DNA from: Tyzzerella sp. UBA1042
GTDB taxonomy: Bacteria; Bacillota; Clostridia; Lachnospirales; Anaerotignaceae
Reading direction: 5' to 3'
DNA length: 6,577 nucleotides
Assembly (NCBI GenBank): GCA_002316675.1
Contig: DCDZ01000008.1
Span: forward strand, 1 to 6,577
Position numbers and translations under genes: made by a program. Below are positions 4,913-6,577 of the stretch, piece by piece (positions within the stretch are counted from its first letter, which is position 1; each line of letters opens with the position of its first letter). The notes below the pieces were generated by a model. It ran no database searches and was not told the DNA's origin. It saw only the letters and a list, made by a program, of their open reading frames with translations.

Positions 4913-6085
4913 ATGAAAATTGCATACTTTACTGACACTTATTTGCCCGAGGTAAACGGAGTGGCAAATACTTTGGAAAAACTAAGCGGTTATCTTGAGC
5001 AGAAAGGAATACTGCATACGTTTTTCGCCCCTGATTATGACGGTGGTGCAGCAGAGGATCAAAAAATGTTTTCATGCCGAAAGAGAATACACCGCTTTCC
5101 GGGGCTGCGGTTTAAAATTTCACCCAACAGCCGTCTGGCCTTCCCGGATACACAGTCAATTTATGACCTGTGCGATGCATTTCAACCCGATCTTATACAC
5201 GTTACCACCGAATTCGGCATCGGGAACAAAGGTGTTAAATACGCACAGTCCCGCAAGCTTCCTCTTATCATGAGCTACCACACGGATTATTGTAAATATT
5301 TGGATTTCCATGGCCTTAGCCTGTTTGAGCCCTTCGTAGAAATCTATTTAAAAAAATTTTACAGCCATGCCCATAGAACTTTAGTTCCTTCAAAGTACAC
5401 CATGGAACAGCTTCTTCAAAAAGGATACGAAAACCTTGGCATCTGGTCAAGGGGTATTGACACCGGTAAATTTAACACCACATTCAGAAGCCAGCAAGTT
5501 AGGGAACGGTTGGGAATCGGTGATAAGTTTGCCTTTTTATTTGTAGGACGGCTTTCCCCGGAAAAAGGATTGCATCTGTTGCTTCATGCAGCCGGCAAGA
5601 TAGAAAACCTGTTTCCCGGAAAAACCGCCTTTGTTTTTACCGGCGACGGGCCTTATGCGGAAACCATAAGGCAGGCGGGGCTTAAGAATGTGATTATGAC
5701 AGGGTTCATGCGGGGCCGTGAGCTGTCAGAAATATATGCTTCCTGCGACTGCTTCGCTTCTCCTTCCGCCACAGAAACCTTCGGAAATACGGGCCTTGAG
5801 GCAATGGCAAGCGGCCTTCCCGTAGCCGCTATAGGCAGCGGAGGGGTAACGGAATATCTGGAGCATGGGGTAAATGCCCTTCTTTGCCGGGATAAAGATC
5901 AGGAAGCCTTTACCATGCAACTGATACAGATGATGCAAAATGAGAGCTTACGCCAAAGGCTTGCGGAAAATGGACAAAAAACAGCCCACTCCAGAAGCTG
6001 GAACAAAATTTTTGACGGCTTGCTTGACGAATATGAGGCAATATTGCATCAGAAGATCATGTCAGAATTAAAGCGTGTATCTTAA
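4913..6085 (+). CDS. GT4 family glycosyltransferase
   Basis: Predicted 390-aa cytoplasmic or membrane-associated GT-B glycosyltransferase of family GT4. The N-terminal acceptor half opens with KIAYFTDTYLPEVNGVANTL, the glycine-containing loop seen in lipid- and phosphatidylinositol-mannosyltransferase-like and sulfolipid-synthase-like members. It also contains HVTTEFGIG (near residue 100) and SYHTDY. The C-terminal donor half has VGRLSPEKG (residues 211-219; Arg213 and Lys218 normally contact the donor phosphates). The EX7E motif is ETFGNTGLE (Glu288 and Glu296), followed by AMASGLPV. It likely transfers a sugar from a nucleotide donor to a lipid or surface-polymer acceptor with retention of configuration; sugar and acceptor cannot be read from sequence. 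The ATG at 4913 has GGAGG at 4902-4906. UDP-glucose dehydrogenase follows after 15 bp, so UDP-glucuronate is a candidate donor in this pathway. Length and motifs look complete. Confidence 0.92.
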   Translation: MKIAYFTDTYLPEVNGVANTLEKLSGYLEQKGILHTFFAPDYDGGAAEDQKMFSCRKRIHRFPGLRFKISPNSRLAFPDTQSIYDLCDAFQPDLIHVTTEFGIGNKGVKYAQSRKLPLIMSYHTDYCKYLDFHGLSLFEPFVEIYLKKFYSHAHRTLVPSKYTMEQLLQKGYENLGIWSRGIDTGKFNTTFRSQQVRERLGIGDKFAFLFVGRLSPEKGLHLLLHAAGKIENLFPGKTAFVFTGDGPYAETIRQAGLKNVIMTGFMRGRELSEIYASCDCFASPSATETFGNTGLEAMASGLPVAAIGSGGVTEYLEHGVNALLCRDKDQEAFTMQLIQMMQNESLRQRLAENGQKTAHSRSWNKIFDGLLDEYEAILHQKIMSELKRVS

Positions 6086-6100
6086 TGGGGAGGTAAAAAT

Positions 6101-6577
6101 ATGAATATTACCATTGCCGGAGCTGGGTATGTAGGGCTTATTACAGGCGTGTGCCTCAGTCATAGGGGGCGAAATGTAACCATCATCGATGTGGAGGAAA
6201 GCAAAATAAATATGCTGCGGCAAAAAAAGGCTCCCATTTACGAAAAAAACTTGCCGGAACTTCTAGAGGAGTGTGGCCACAGGATGCTTTTTACAACCTC
6301 ACCGGAGCAGGCTTATGCAAATGCGGACATTGTCATGCTTGCCCTCCCTACCCCGGACAGACGGGATGGCAGTGCCAACCTTGCATATTTATATGAGGCC
6401 TGCCGGCAGATTGCAGCTTATTCCAAAAACGGCTGTCTGATTGTGGTAAAATCTACGGCACCCATAGGAACCTGCGATAAAATAGAATATTTTCTTGCTG
6501 AAAATACAAGCCCCGGCTTTTTCCATGTGGCTTCCAATCCGGAATTTTTGGCTCAGGGCAGCGCTGTACAGGATACC
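6101..6577 (+). CDS. ugd: UDP-glucose 6-dehydrogenase, N-terminal part (runs off the window)
   Basis: The first 159 codons of a UDP-glucose/GDP-mannose dehydrogenase family enzyme, cut by the window end; family members are usually about 400-450 residues. The NAD-binding Rossmann motif GAGYVGL is at residues 7-13, with an acidic residue ending the second strand (IIDVEES). PTPDRRDGSAN and KSTAPIGT (Thr119) are conserved cofactor- and substrate-site segments, and SNPEFL (Glu148) is the family signature. The catalytic cysteine lies beyond the window. The enzyme oxidises UDP-glucose to UDP-glucuronate with two NAD+, supplying uronic acid for capsule, teichuronic acid or glycolipid synthesis. GGGGAGG at 6087-6093 precedes the ATG by seven bases, and the gene lies 15 bp after the glycosyltransferase, clearly one operon. 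A UDP-ManNAc-type dehydrogenase is a less likely alternative, given the UGD-like motifs. Confidence 0.9.
   Translation, partial: MNITIAGAGYVGLITGVCLSHRGRNVTIIDVEESKINMLRQKKAPIYEKNLPELLEECGHRMLFTTSPEQAYANADIVMLALPTPDRRDGSANLAYLYEACRQIAAYSKNGCLIVVKSTAPIGTCDKIEYFLAENTSPGFFHVASNPEFLAQGSAVQDT

Noticed and set aside
4995..5273. Plus-strand 92-codon frame.
   Set aside because: It lies wholly within the glycosyltransferase gene in another frame; a shadow.

Overview
The window looks like a chromosomal stretch from a low-to-moderate GC member of the Firmicutes, most likely a Clostridia/Lachnospiraceae-type bacterium. The reasons are strong AGGAGG-type ribosome binding sites before nearly every gene, AT-rich intergenic DNA, and the families present: DUF2798, an SPL-like radical SAM protein, a YafY-type WYL regulator, a small zinc-ribbon protein, ClbS/DfsB, a GT4 glycosyltransferase and UDP-glucose dehydrogenase. 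No tRNA, rRNA, CRISPR array or intact insertion sequence was seen.

Layout. 1-270 holds no gene I can support. 271-753 (minus strand) is a four-helix DUF2798 membrane protein. Its upstream region carries a perfect 13-bp palindrome between MerR-like -35 and -10 hexamers. 1067-1930 and 1945-2862 form a two-gene operon encoding an SPL-like radical SAM protein and a WYL-domain transcription regulator. 2937-3203 and 3260-3805 form a second unit encoding a zinc-ribbon protein and a ClbS/DfsB four-helix-bundle protein. About 1.1 kb (3806-4912) then has few genes but many inverted repeats. It includes one well-started 58-aa membrane microprotein on the minus strand with its own terminator, a possible decayed reading frame, and an imperfect palindrome of about 100 bp. 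4913-6085 and 6101 to the window end are a glycosyltransferase and the N-terminal half of UDP-glucose 6-dehydrogenase, an apparent surface-glycan or glycolipid operon.

The most interesting observation is regulatory. A 28-bp dyad, with arms close to ATAACATGAC and GTCATGTTAT around an 8-bp spacer, occurs twice. One copy lies just upstream of the extended -10 (TGCTATAAT) of the radical SAM-WYL operon. The other overlaps the stop codon of the WYL gene and precedes another extended -10-like element before the zinc-ribbon-ClbS pair. The copies match at 23 of 28 positions. The simplest reading is that the WYL protein controls both units through these operators, making 995-3805 a self-contained regulon. 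Because SPL-like enzymes and ClbS are linked in other organisms to DNA lesion repair and genotoxin protection, and some WYL regulators sense DNA damage, the cassette may respond to genotoxic stress. That function is inference; the repeated operator is visible in the sequence.
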